This document shows positions 37,968-46,666 of a DNA stretch of 64,000 nt, piece after piece. A model generated the notes under the pieces. That model did not search any database. It had not been told where the DNA came from and saw nothing but the letters and a program-made list of their open reading frames with translations. A program made the translations under genes and the position numbers. The DNA is taken from NCBI GenBank assembly GCA_019245115.1, contig JAFARZ010000351.1, forward strand, positions 1 through 64,000, written 5' to 3'. Every line of letters begins with the position of its first letter. Within the stretch, counting starts at the first letter, position 1. The stretch is from Streptosporangiaceae bacterium. GTDB lineage: Bacteria; Actinomycetota; Actinomycetes; Streptosporangiales; Streptosporangiaceae.

Positions 37968-38846
37968 TTACCTGATCCCTTCCTTCATGCGGTATCCGAA
38001 CGAGGTGCTCTTCAGGAAAGTCTGCGTGTCGTCGGGCGACAGCGCGCTGCCCTGAATCGTGCCCCAGATCTCGTCATAGGTGCGGAGTTCGGAGGACTCC
38101 TCGAGGAACAACGCACCGGTGGCGTTCTCCACGTACACCAGCCCGAGGTCGTCGGGGTCCGGGAATGCCATCATGGTGAACGGGGCCACCATGGCCGGGT
38201 GCGCCCCGGCGTCGAAGGGCAGCACCTGAATGGTGACGTTCGCCCGGTCCCGTGGCCGCATCAGGTACTCAAGCTGCCTGCGCATGACGTCATGTCCGCC
38301 GATCGGCCGGCGGAGGGCCGCCTCGCTCAGCACCACGTTGAACCGCGGCGGCGGCGGTTCCGACCGGTTCAGCACCTCTTGCCGTTCCATTCGGACCTCG
38401 ACCCACCGCTTGAGCTCCTCGTTGGTGTCGGTGGGCCGGCCGACCCGGAAGACAGCCTGGGCGTACTCGGGTGTCTGGAGCAAACCGGGCACGAGTTCCT
38501 GCTCGTAGGTGCGGATGGCCCGCGCCTCCGACTCCAGGCCGATCAGGTCGACAAGGTCTCCGCCGATCAGGCCCGCGTATTTCTGCCACCAGCCACGTTC
38601 GTTCAGCCGCCGGGCCAGCTCGGCCAGGTACGCGCGGTGCGCGTCATCGGCGACCTCGTAGATATCGAGCAGCCTGCGCAGATCGGGCGCGGTGATCCCG
38701 GACTGACGGTTCTCGATCCTGGAGATCCGCGACGCCTGCCAGTCCAGCATCTTGGCCACGTCGGTCACCGAAAAGCCGGATTGTTCACGCAGCCGCCGGA
38801 GCTCAGCGGCGAGCCGACGACGCCGCAGGCTCGGCGATGTCGGCAT
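37968..38846 (-). CDS. XRE-family regulator with DUF5753 domain (WhiJ-like)
   Basis: 292 residues. The helix-turn-helix is at about 12-66 (LRRLREQSGFSVTDVAKMLD, then ASRISRIENRQSG). A C-terminal DUF5753-type domain follows (YEQELVPGLLQTPEYAQAV, VVLSEAALRRPIGG, FLEESSELRTYDEIW). GAGAGGA upstream of ATG 38846 supports the start; an upstream in-frame ATG lies in the promoter. These proteins pair with DUF397 partners to control development or antibiotic genes. A divergent HATPase gene 230 bp away completes the usual set. Confidence 0.92.
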   Translation of the reverse strand: MPTSPSLRRRRLAAELRRLREQSGFSVTDVAKMLDWQASRISRIENRQSGITAPDLRRLLDIYEVADDAHRAYLAELARRLNERGWWQKYAGLIGGDLVDLIGLESEARAIRTYEQELVPGLLQTPEYAQAVFRVGRPTDTNEELKRWVEVRMERQEVLNRSEPPPPRFNVVLSEAALRRPIGGHDVMRRQLEYLMRPRDRANVTIQVLPFDAGAHPAMVAPFTMMAFPDPDDLGLVYVENATGALFLEESSELRTYDEIWGTIQGSALSPDDTQTFLKSTSFGYRMKEGIR

Positions 38847-39073
38847 GCTCGATCCTCTCCCGGTCGTCGAGCGCAAATCTAGCCAGAACTGATTGCACCG
38901 AGGTAGAAATTGCGCCATCATAATACACGTCTTGCTTGCCAGATGCGTAGACTAGGCCGTACTTACAAGGGCGCAGAGAATGGATCCTATCCGGCCAAGT
39001 CAGTCAGACTTGCGACGGGGGGATCGTGCGCCAAGCGAAGAGGGCGAGTGATGTTCCAGACCCGGGGTGAGTC

Positions 39074-39739
39074 GTGACGGAAGCATTCCGTCGGCCCGCG
39101 ACCGGCTGGACAGCCGCCGATCCCGAGTCCGCTCACCCGCGCGACGGGCGTCCGGGCACGTTCCTGAGCGCGCCGCTGGCCGCCGATTACCTCGCAGCTC
39201 CGGCCGGGGCCGAGCAGTCGCATCTCGCCTTGGACCGGCTAGCCATGCGGCACGGCCCGGACAGTTCACCGGGCGGCGGGCCAGCGCTGCGCATTCCGCC
39301 GTTCGCGGCCGACTGGCAGGGCGGCACGGCGCCTCAGTGGCCGCTGCACACCTTCCTGGAACTCGGCGCGCTGGACGGCGCGGTGCCCTCGGCGCGGCTG
39401 CACACGCGGCACGTCCTGCGGGAGTGGGGACTGGGCGGCTTCGGCGAGAGCACCGAACTCGTGGTCTCCGAACTCGTCACGAATGGGGTGAAGGCCACCC
39501 GGGCCCTGGCCCAGGCGGCCATCCGGCTGTGGCTGTTCTCCGACCGCCGACGGGCCGCGGTGATGGTGTGGGACGCCAGCCCGCAGCCGCCGGTCCTCAT
39601 GGACGTCTACGACGACGCCGAGAACGGCCGGGGGCTGATGCTGGTCGAAGCGGTCAGCGAGCAGTGGGGCTGGTGCTTTCCCGGCGACACGCCGGCCGGC
39701 CACCAGGACGGCAAATTCGTCTGGGCCGTCATCGCCTAG
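39074..39739 (+). CDS. HATPase-domain protein (anti-sigma-kinase-like)
   Basis: 221 residues. The C-terminal 140 residues are a GHKL ATPase of the RsbW/HATPase_c_2 type: N-box SELVTNGVKATRA and G-box ENGRGLMLVEAVSEQWGW. It has no sensor or transmembrane part. The N-terminal 80 residues are low-complexity. Such orphan ATPases sit beside XRE/DUF397 genes in many actinomycetes and are thought to bind regulators. GTG start just after GAGTC; the divergent promoter is shared with the XRE gene. Confidence 0.86.
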   Translation: MTEAFRRPATGWTAADPESAHPRDGRPGTFLSAPLAADYLAAPAGAEQSHLALDRLAMRHGPDSSPGGGPALRIPPFAADWQGGTAPQWPLHTFLELGALDGAVPSARLHTRHVLREWGLGGFGESTELVVSELVTNGVKATRALAQAAIRLWLFSDRRRAAVMVWDASPQPPVLMDVYDDAENGRGLMLVEAVSEQWGWCFPGDTPAGHQDGKFVWAVIA

Positions 39740-39812
39740 CTGGGCATCCTCCCCAGCAGGACGCGCTGGTCTCCGGGGTGAGGAACCACCGCCCGTTCGT
39801 GATAATGGGGTT

Positions 39813-40430
39813 ATGTCGGAAATTACGTCGGTTGAGGAGTTGCGGGGGCTGCTCGGGTTCCCGGCGGGGCGCGCCGTCACCAAGGAACGGACCCGGTTGC
39901 ACGCCATCGACCGGGAGTGGCTCGCGACGTCGCCATTCTGCATCATCGCCACCTCGGACGGGCGGGGGAACTGCGACGCGTCACCCAAGGGCGATCCGGC
40001 GGGCCGGCTCGTGCACGTGATCGACGACACGACGATCGCGATCGCCGAGCGGCCGGGGAACAAGCGAGCGGACGGTTACCTTAACGTGCTGGTGAACCCG
40101 CACGCCGGGATCATTTCCCTGGTTCCCGGGCGGACCGAGACCCTGCGGATCAACGGCCAGGCGCGGCTGCTGCGGGACGCGCCGTTCTTCGACGAGATGG
40201 TGGTGCGAGGGAAGCGGCCGCTGCTCGCGCTGGTCATCGACATCGAGCAGATCTTCTTCCACTGCGCCAAGGCTTTCATGCGTTCGAAGCTATGGGAGCC
40301 AGAATCATGGCGGCCGGACGCGCTGCCGCGGCACTCCGTCATGGTGAAGGCACTGCAGGACACGCCGGAGACGCTGGAAGAGCTGGACGAATACTACGCA
40401 GTGGCAAACTACAGCAAGAAGTTGTATTAA
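39813..40430 (+). CDS. PPOX-class FMN-dependent protein
   Basis: 205 residues, pyridoxamine 5'-phosphate oxidase-like split-barrel fold. Blocks FCIIATSDGRGNCDASPKGD, RPGNKRADGYLNVL and LRINGQARLLRD match the DR_2398-type subfamily of probable FMN- or F420-dependent flavoproteins. The enzymatic reaction of this subgroup is unknown. ATG 39813 follows GATAATGGGG. Its 3' end lies 48 bp before an SDR gene on the same strand, with no sign of a shared pathway. Confidence 0.85.
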   Translation: MSEITSVEELRGLLGFPAGRAVTKERTRLHAIDREWLATSPFCIIATSDGRGNCDASPKGDPAGRLVHVIDDTTIAIAERPGNKRADGYLNVLVNPHAGIISLVPGRTETLRINGQARLLRDAPFFDEMVVRGKRPLLALVIDIEQIFFHCAKAFMRSKLWEPESWRPDALPRHSVMVKALQDTPETLEELDEYYAVANYSKKLY

Positions 40431-40478
40431 TCGGATAGGGCGTGGTTACTGGCGAGTTAACTTAGCGGTGGTGGGACC

Positions 40479-41381
40479 ATGAGGCTGATGAGCAAGGCCG
40501 GGGAACTCGCCGGTCAGGTCGTGGTGGTCACCGGAGCGGCACGGGGCCTGGGCGCGCTGCTGGCCCGGCAACTGGCCGCGCTGGGCGCGGAGCTCGCGCT
40601 GGTCGGGCTGGAGCCGGGCGAGCTGGCGCGGATCAGCGATGACTGCGGCCCCCGGGCAAGCTGGCACGAAGCAGACGTGACCGATGACGTCGCGCTGGCG
40701 GCCACGGCCGCGGCGATCCGCGACCACCACGGCCGGGTCGATGTCGTCGTCGCCAACGCCGGGATCGCCATCGGCGGCCCGTTCACCCACACCCCGGCTG
40801 CCTCCTTCACACGGGTTGTCGAGGTCAACCTGCTGGGCAGCGCGGCAACCGCAAGGGCTTTCCTACCCGCGCTCATCGCCAGTCGCGGCTACCTGCTGCA
40901 GATCGCGTCGCTGGCCGCGATGACCCCGGCACCGATGATGTCCGCCTACTGCACGAGCAAGGCAGGCGTGGAGGCGTTCGCTCATTGCCTGCGAGCCGAG
41001 GTGGCACACCTCGGCGTCGACGTCGGCGTAGCGTACCTGAGCTGGACCGACAGCGACATGACGCGCGGCGCGGAGTCCAACGAGGTGCTACGGTCCGGGC
41101 GGGAACGGCTGCCGTACCCGGCCAACCGCATCTACCCGGCCGGGCCGGCCGTGGACGCGCTGATCCGCGGCATCGCCCGGCGTGCGCCGCACGTGTACGG
41201 CCAACGATGGCTACCGCCGATGCAACTCGTGCGCGGGCTGTGGCCCGCGGCCGTCGCACGGGTGGCGGCGCGTTATCAGGCGGACATGGAATCCCGGTGG
41301 CTGGCCTCCGGAGCCGAGGCCGAACCGGTCGGCGCGGGCGGCGCGGCGGACACAGCGTCGAGGCGAGCGAGCCGGGACTGA
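40479..41381 (+). CDS. short-chain dehydrogenase/reductase
   Basis: 300 residues. NAD(P)-binding VTGAARGLGALLA, the NAG block VVVANAGIA, catalytic Ser in LQIASLAAMTP and YxxxK as AYCTSKAGVEAF are present. It resembles SDR proteins of actinomycetes that act on lipid or steroid-like ketones; the substrate is not known. ATG 40479 and ATG 40488 are both possible. The C-terminal 60 residues are Ala/Arg-rich. Confidence 0.9.
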   Translation: MRLMSKAGELAGQVVVVTGAARGLGALLARQLAALGAELALVGLEPGELARISDDCGPRASWHEADVTDDVALAATAAAIRDHHGRVDVVVANAGIAIGGPFTHTPAASFTRVVEVNLLGSAATARAFLPALIASRGYLLQIASLAAMTPAPMMSAYCTSKAGVEAFAHCLRAEVAHLGVDVGVAYLSWTDSDMTRGAESNEVLRSGRERLPYPANRIYPAGPAVDALIRGIARRAPHVYGQRWLPPMQLVRGLWPAAVARVAARYQADMESRWLASGAEAEPVGAGGAADTASRRASRD

Positions 41382-41390
41382 ACATGAACA

Positions 41391-41453
41391 TGCCGATGGC
41401 GCCATCGGGCTCGCTGTTGCGGGCTCGATGGCGCCATCGGACGGAACGGCATA
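41391..41453. repeat. paired GATGGCGCCATCG palindromes, family Q related
   Basis: Two CGATGGCGCCATCGG-type palindromes 30 bp apart (41396 and 41426) fill the gap between the convergent SDR and LysM genes. They could form alternative hairpins; the same core recurs in family Q. Confidence 0.7.
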
Positions 41454-42395
41454 TCAGCAGCCGTCGTAGGGCGCCCAGTTCGACTGGCCGCCCGCGGCGA
41501 GCGCGTTGGCGAACACCTGGTTCTGCTCGGCCGCGCTGGCGTGCCCGAAGTCGGCCGGGTTACCGCCGTATGCGGCCCAGGTCGACGCGCTGAACTGATA
41601 CAGGCCGTAGTGGCCGCTGGCGTTCATGACCTGCGCGTTGCCACCGGACTCGCGGGCGACGACGCACTGGCCGAACGCACCGCCGGGGGTGCCGCCGGTG
41701 TAGGTCACGTTCGCCTGCGAAGCCCTGGGCTGCGAGTAACCGGTGCTGACCTGCGCGGACTCGGTGTCGGTCGGCGCTGAGGTCTGGACGTGCTCCGTGG
41801 TCCGGACCGGCTCCGCGGTCTGAACGGGTGCCGCGGTCTGAACGGGTGCCGCGGCGACCGGCGCTGGGGCCAGACTCGACGGAGCGGCGGGTATCCGCGA
41901 CGGCTTGGCCGGGACCCGCAGAACCTGCCCGGGCTCGATGATGTCGGCCCACCGGATCTGGCTGTGGTTGGCCCAGTACAGCACCGGCCACGCGTCCGGG
42001 TTGCTGTACAGGTGCCCGGCGATCGCCGAAAGCGAGTCACCAGAGCGGACCGTGTACGAGGTCTCGGTGGAGTCCGCCGCATGCTTTCCACGCGCGGCGG
42101 CGACCGTCTCCGTACGCTCCGTACGCTCCGTTTGCTCCGTTCGCCGGAAGGCGGCCGGCACCGTGGTGGCGGACGTGAGCTCCGCCAGCGAGGCGGCGTG
42201 CTGATGTGCCTGCGCCGTTACGGCAGACTGCGCCGCGGCGGTGCCCGCGGTGCCGGCGGTGCCCGCGGGCGCCGCGGCCGTGCTGGCGAGTGCCTGCGGC
42301 TGCGACATGCAGACGACCGCGGCGACTCCGGCCAGCGCGGGCACGGCTGAACGACGCGCGATCTGGATACGTGTTGGCTTTCGGTGGCAGCCCAA
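41454..42395 (-). CDS. secreted LysM protein with Rpf-like transglycosylase domain
   Basis: 313 residues from TTG 42395, chosen because AAGGAG lies 6 bp upstream; no ATG starts near the signal peptide. Signal region ARRSAVPALAGVAAVVCMSQPQALA. LysM domain YTVRSGDSLSAIAGHLYSNP to PGQVLRVP. A linker of VQTAAPVQTAE-type repeats follows. The C-terminal 90 residues resemble resuscitation-promoting-factor/transglycosylase folds (VVARESGGNAQVMNASGHYG, YQFSASTWAAYGG) and end SNWAPYDGC, almost the same as the protein encoded at 62629-63282. Likely cleaves or remodels peptidoglycan. Confidence 0.88.
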   Translation of the reverse strand: MGCHRKPTRIQIARRSAVPALAGVAAVVCMSQPQALASTAAAPAGTAGTAGTAAAQSAVTAQAHQHAASLAELTSATTVPAAFRRTEQTERTERTETVAAARGKHAADSTETSYTVRSGDSLSAIAGHLYSNPDAWPVLYWANHSQIRWADIIEPGQVLRVPAKPSRIPAAPSSLAPAPVAAAPVQTAAPVQTAEPVRTTEHVQTSAPTDTESAQVSTGYSQPRASQANVTYTGGTPGGAFGQCVVARESGGNAQVMNASGHYGLYQFSASTWAAYGGNPADFGHASAAEQNQVFANALAAGGQSNWAPYDGC

Positions 42396-42789
42396 TGGGC
42401 TCCTTTCCGCGAAGGGCGCGCTCCCCAATGGAAGGTGGTACTTCCCCCCTTGACTCGCCCAGGAGCCTTCGGAGCGCCTGACAACGGAGGAGCTTAACCG
42501 GCACAAGTCAGTCATATGGCTTAAATCTTCTAAAACGGGATAAAGCCGCATAGGGCCGCTATACTGCGCCGTCACGATGCCAAAGATGCAGTTTTCGCTA
42601 AGTTGTGCGGCGGCTGACAACGGTGGGGACAGTGTGACTCGCGCACCGGACGTGAATTCGGACACACCACCTGACCTGCGGCGGCGACTCCGCGACCGGG
42701 TACGTACCTGGACCGGCGAGTGCCCTGTCGCGGTCCGGGCACCAACAGTGACGGGAACCCTGGCGAACCGCCTTGGCTCCCGTCCCTTG

Positions 42790-43060
42790 CGCAAGCTTCC
42801 CGTCCGGTTCTTGCCCCGTCCGGTTCTGCTCCGTCCGGCTCAAGCTCCCGTTCTGCCCTTGGTCCCGTCCGGTTCTTGCTCCCGTCCGGCTCTTGGTCGC
42901 CGTCCAGCTCTTGGTCCCCTTCCGGCTCAACACTCGTCCCGCTCTAGCTTCCCGTCCCTACTCTTGCTCCCGTTCTGCCCTTGGTCCCGTCCGGTTCTTG
43001 CTCCCGTTCTGCCCTTGGTCCCGTCCGGTCCTTGCTCCTGCCCCCACCCTCGCCCTTGTC
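42790..43060. repeat. 34 bp minisatellite with degenerate flanks
   Basis: GCTCCCGTTCTGCCCTTGGT starts units at 42844, 42966 and 43000; the last two are 34 bp apart in perfect tandem, with degenerate copies between. The units are rich in CCCGTCCGGTTCTTG. Confidence 0.8.
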
Positions 43061-43250
43061 CGAGGCCGCCGCCCCAAAGTGATGGTTACCCATAGGCCAC
43101 ATTGGTAACAGCGATAACGCTACATATGTTCGTGTGGCGGAGCGCCCACTCCGCGTCCGATATGTACCGGTCTGTGGGGCGTTCCGCCACACGAAGACGG
43201 CCGTAGCGATACACTCGGAGCCTTGGTGGCCGTCTGAGACTTCGACTCTT

Positions 43251-43352
43251 GTGCCATCGATGGCGCCACCGATGTCGTTGGATCCGGACAAATCCCGCGC
43301 CAACGCGATGGATGGCGCCATCGTCGCCTTGACGGCGCGGTTTCATCCGGGC
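43251..43352. repeat. dispersed element, family Q copy 2
   Basis: Same block order as 1349-1440: GCCATCGATGGCGCCACCGA, GATGTCGTTGG, GGACAAATC, CCAACGCGATG, GATGGCGCCATCGTC, TTTCATCCGG. Confidence 0.7.
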
Positions 43353-43461
43353 GAGCCGGGGTCCGCAAGCAGGCAGCGCGCCGGACAGCACAGCTGGCGC
43401 CCTATCCGCGCCGCCTTTTACCGCGTATCACCGCATAGCGGACACATGGGCCTGCCATTTT

Positions 43462-43538
43462 GCGGAAGATAGGAGCCCTCCGGAAGAAAGGGCGCCGGAA
43501 AGCGGCGCCCTTTCTTCCGGGAGGCCCTTTTATTCCGC
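43462..43538. repeat. palindromic intergenic element, family P copy 4
   Basis: Arms of 36 bp (43462-43497 and 43503-43538); outer ends GCGGAAGATAGG and TTTTATTCCGC pair. The core is GGGCGCCGGAAAGCGGCGCCC. The conserved one-sided tail is on the left here, so this copy is inverted relative to copies 1 and 2. Confidence 0.9.
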
Positions 43539-43800
43539 GCCGCCAACGCAGCCGCCGTGCACATAACGACCATATCCCGGCAAATTGGCGTCCACTCACT
43601 GCACGCCGCAGGCGACACGCGCACCGGCACCGCACGCCCACGGCGCACGCGCCGACCCGGCACGCGGGGGGCGGCGGGCGACATGCGGCGGGCGACATGC
43701 GCACCGGCACCGCACGCCCACGGCACCCGGCACGCTCCCCGACAACCCCACCGGCACGCTGGCCACCCCGGCCCGGCAGCGGCACCGGTGCCGGGCCGGC

Positions 43801-43836
43801 GGCAGCGGCAGCGGCAGCGGCAGCGGCAGCGGCAGC
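43801..43836. repeat. GGCAGC hexanucleotide repeat
   Basis: Six perfect GGCAGC units just downstream of the secreted-protein gene that ends at 43861. Confidence 0.95.
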
Positions 43837-43860
43837 GGACCGATTTATCGCGAACGCGCG

Positions 43861-44553
43861 CTATGGCGCTGTTATGGTCAGCGGCTTGTTGAAGTTGCCG
43901 AAGGTCTCGACCATCGAGCAGACCTCCATGCTGGACTTGCTCGCCAGGGTGATCTTCACCGGCCGGCCGCTCCGGTCGGTCCACAGGTTAATGGTGAGGG
44001 TCTTGAACCCGGCGCTGGCCAGCTGCTTGAAGGACTTGCCGAATTCCTGCTGGGCGAAAGACGCGAGCCGCGAGGTGGGAGCGGTCAAGCTGAAATGGGT
44101 GGCACTGAGCCACTTGACCCCCGGAACCGTGTCGAGCTCGTGCAGCATGGCGTAGAGGTCCAGACCCTGCCTCAATTGGGCCAGGCCCGACTTGCTGAGC
44201 GTTTCCTTGACCCACGGGCCGTTGCCGCTCTTGGCGTAGGTGCGATTGCCGACGACATCAAACAGCACCGATATCTTCTGGGTGGAAATCGGGAGGGAAA
44301 TCCAGATGTTCACGTGGGACCTGAGCGCCAGTCGCGGGCTCAGGACAACCTGCTCGCTGCCGGTCTCTTTGGTGAAGGATCCCCGCTGGGCGCCGTAGCC
44401 AGTAAAACTTATCGAGCCCTGCTGCGTGTAGGTGCGGATCGGCGCCCGCGATGCGGCCGCCGAGCCAGTCGTGGCGGCGTTCGCGGTGGCCGTGGCCGAG
44501 ACGGCCAGCACGGCAAGGACGGAGGCGGCAGCGGCCGCCCAGGTGCGCTTCAT
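43861..44553 (-). CDS. secreted protein of unknown function
   Basis: 230 residues. A clean Sec signal peptide (MKRTWAAAAASVLAVLAVSA, cleavage near ANAA). There is no lipobox. The mature part has beta-rich segments (RTYTQQGSISFTGYG, VLSPRLALRSHVNIWISL, TINLWTDRSGRPVKITLAS), reminiscent of the LppX/LprG lipid-binding fold but not clearly assignable. It may bind a lipid or act as an outer-surface carrier. Its start is 120 bp from the divergent GNAT gene. Confidence 0.75.
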   Translation of the reverse strand: MKRTWAAAAASVLAVLAVSATATANAATTGSAAASRAPIRTYTQQGSISFTGYGAQRGSFTKETGSEQVVLSPRLALRSHVNIWISLPISTQKISVLFDVVGNRTYAKSGNGPWVKETLSKSGLAQLRQGLDLYAMLHELDTVPGVKWLSATHFSLTAPTSRLASFAQQEFGKSFKQLASAGFKTLTINLWTDRSGRPVKITLASKSSMEVCSMVETFGNFNKPLTITAP

Positions 44554-44673
44554 GTATACCCCGTTAAGATCCTGATTCGGATAAATCGGGGGTAATTTAG
44601 CACGGCGGGGGAATTCGCGTACCTTAAACCGAAACAGTTTGCGGTCAGCCCGTCAATCCGCCAGGGTGGAGGC

Positions 44674-45162
44674 GTGCTGATCAGGGACGCAGCCGAACGG
44701 GACTGGCCGGAGATCTGGGCCATCGTGCAGCCGATCGTCGTGGCGGGCCAGACATTCTGCTGGGATCGCGACACTGGCGAACAGGCGGCGCGCGCGATGT
44801 GGATGCACGACCCGCCCGGCCGGACCTTCGTCGCGGTAGATGACGACGGGACGATCGCCGGCACCGCCGAGACGCACCGCAACCAGGGTGGCCCCGGCTC
44901 CCACGTCGCCAACGCCGGCTTCATGGTCAGCGCCAGCCACTCCGGCCGCGGCATCGGCCGTGCCCTCGCCACCCATGCGATCGATCAGGCGCGCGCGGAC
45001 GGCTATCGCGCGATGCAGTTCAACGCCGTGGCCGAGACGAACACACGCGCGGTCGGGCTGTGGCGCTCCCTCGGCTTCGAAGTGCTGGCCACGATCCCCG
45101 AGGGCTTTCACCATCCCGCCAAGGGCTACGTGGGACTCCTCGTCATGTACCGCCGCCTCTAA
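44674..45162 (+). CDS. GNAT-family N-acetyltransferase
   Basis: 162 residues, full GNAT domain. The acetyl-CoA pyrophosphate loop is SHSGRGIGRALATHAI. Motif B region is AVAETNTRAVGLWRSLGFEV, close to amino-acid/amine N-acetyltransferases of the PhnO/pat-like group. Substrate unknown. GTG 44674 follows GGTGGAGG. The 3' end overlaps the convergent GCS2 gene by 20 bp. Confidence 0.9.
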   Translation: MLIRDAAERDWPEIWAIVQPIVVAGQTFCWDRDTGEQAARAMWMHDPPGRTFVAVDDDGTIAGTAETHRNQGGPGSHVANAGFMVSASHSGRGIGRALATHAIDQARADGYRAMQFNAVAETNTRAVGLWRSLGFEVLATIPEGFHHPAKGYVGLLVMYRRL

Positions 45163-46666
45163 CCGCCGCAGGTAATTCGGCGGGCCAGGTGTGAACGGGT
45201 TCGTTGGTGTGCATGAGCTCGATATAGCGCTCGGTCATCTTCCGCAGCGCCTCGCGACGATCGGCGTCGCCTGCGGCCGCGGCGCCTGCGCCCGCGGCGC
45301 TTACGGCGCCGATCTGCCATGCCGCGCCGTTGCGGCCGGTCAGGCAGCGCTGCTCGATGATGCCCAGCAGCCGGTCGGCATGCGTAGCGTCGACACCCCA
45401 CCGCGACAGCCCGTCCCGGGCCAGCGGCAGCAGGCGGCGCAGCACGAGTTCGGCGGCCGGCACCTCGCCGACGCCTGGCCAGTAAACGTGCGCGTCGATA
45501 CCGGAACGGGCCGCCTCATACAGGTTCTCGGCCGCGGTGGCGAAGGACATCTGTGACCACACTGGGCGCTGCGACTCGGCGAGGGCGCGGACCAGCCCGA
45601 AATAGAACGCCGAGTTGGCCATGACGTCGGCCACTGATGGCCCAGCGGGCAGCACCCGGTTCTCCACCCGCAGGTGCGGCCTGCCGTCCACCACCGCATA
45701 GACCGGGCGGTTCCACCGGTAGATGGTGCCGTTGTGCAGGCTCATCTCGGCCAGTTGCGGGCAGGCGCCGCTGTCCAGCACCGCGAGCGGATCCTCGTCC
45801 TCGCAGATCGGCAGCAGCGCCGGGAAGTACCGCAGGTTCTCCTCGAACAGGTCGAACACCGACGTGATCCAGCGTTCGCCGAACCACACGCGGGGCCGGA
45901 CCCCCTGATGTTTCAGCTCGTCCGGCCGGGTGTCGGTGGCCTGCTCGAACAACGTGATCCGGGTCTCCTGCCACAACTGCTTGCCGAACAGGAACGGCGA
46001 GTTGGCCGCCAGCGCGACCTGGATACCGGCGATCGCCTGCGCCGCGTTCCAGTACGAGGCGAAGGCCTCCGGTGCGACCTGGATGTGCAGCTGGACGCTG
46101 GTGCAGGCTGCCTCGGGCGTGATGCTTCCCGCGTGGGTGAGCAGTTGTTCGGCCCCGCTGATCTCGATCCGCATGTCCTCGCCGCGTGCGGCGAAGATCT
46201 GCTCGTTGAGCACTTTGTACCGTTCGCTGGCGGTCAGGGTGCCCTCGTGCGTGTCCTCTTCCGCGAGAGTGGGCAGGATGCCGATCATGACCAGCCGGGC
46301 GTCGACCCGGCGCGCGGCCTCGTCGGCGGCATTGAGGCTGCCGCGGATCTGAAGTTCCAGGTCGGCGAGCGCGTCACCGGCGAGTTCCCGCGGCGGCACG
46401 TTGATCTCCAGGTTGAACTGTCCCACCTCGGTCGACCAGGCCACCGGATCGGCGATCGCCTCGAGAACCTCGGCGTTACGCATGGTCGGCAGCCCGTGGG
46501 AGTCGACCAGGTTCAGCTCTATCTCCAGCCCGACCCGCGCCGGATCGACCTCGAACATCTGCTCCCGCAGCATCCGGGCGAACACGTCCAGCGAGCGCCG
46601 CACCTTCTCGCGGTACTTGCGCCGGTCCTCACCACTGATCTTGATGGGCTGGATCTCACGCCCCAT
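45143..46666 (-). CDS. glutamate-cysteine ligase family (GCS2) enzyme
   Basis: 507 residues from ATG 46666 (MGREIQPIKISGEDRRKYRE). GCS2-type carboxylate-amine ligases join an amino acid to the gamma-carboxylate of glutamate or a similar acid, using ATP. Active-site blocks: VGLEIELNLVD, EVGQFNLEINVPPR and TSVQLHIQVAPEAF. It is the last gene of a three-gene overlapping operon with an ATP-grasp protein and an esterase. Because actinomycetes make mycothiol, a true glutathione role is doubtful; the operon may make another gamma-glutamyl-type compound (inference). Confidence 0.82.
   Translation of the reverse strand: MGREIQPIKISGEDRRKYREKVRRSLDVFARMLREQMFEVDPARVGLEIELNLVDSHGLPTMRNAEVLEAIADPVAWSTEVGQFNLEINVPPRELAGDALADLELQIRGSLNAADEAARRVDARLVMIGILPTLAEEDTHEGTLTASERYKVLNEQIFAARGEDMRIEISGAEQLLTHAGSITPEAACTSVQLHIQVAPEAFASYWNAAQAIAGIQVALAANSPFLFGKQLWQETRITLFEQATDTRPDELKHQGVRPRVWFGERWITSVFDLFEENLRYFPALLPICEDEDPLAVLDSGACPQLAEMSLHNGTIYRWNRPVYAVVDGRPHLRVENRVLPAGPSVADVMANSAFYFGLVRALAESQRPVWSQMSFATAAENLYEAARSGIDAHVYWPGVGEVPAAELVLRRLLPLARDGLSRWGVDATHADRLLGIIEQRCLTGRNGAAWQIGAVSAAGAGAAAAGDADRREALRKMTERYIELMHTNEPVHTWPAELPAAVRGGGT

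Larger units (their letters stand above)
42396..43860. other. 1.46 kb repeat-rich intergenic region
   Basis: Contains the LysM-gene leader with TTGGGGAGC (42420-42480, minus), a 34 bp minisatellite (42790-43060), family Q copy 2 (43251-43352), palindromic element copy 4 (43462-43538), a duplicated GCGCACCGGCACCGCACGCC block (43619 and 43699), and a GGCAGC hexanucleotide run (43801-43836). Open frames across it have low-complexity translations and are not accepted as genes. Confidence 0.75.

Noticed and set aside
42577-43095. 172-codon plus-strand frame over the 34 bp minisatellite
   Set aside because: Repeat-derived Pro/Leu/Ser translation, no Shine-Dalgarno, no domain.
43585-44595. 336-codon plus-strand frame opposite the secreted-protein gene
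   Set aside because: Begins in the GGCAGC and GCACCGGCACC repeats and is antisense to a gene with a clear signal peptide.
45143-46666. Glutathione biosynthesis (gshA-gshB)
   Set aside because: The companion ATP-grasp protein does not show glutathione synthetase features that I recognise, and actinomycetes generally use mycothiol.
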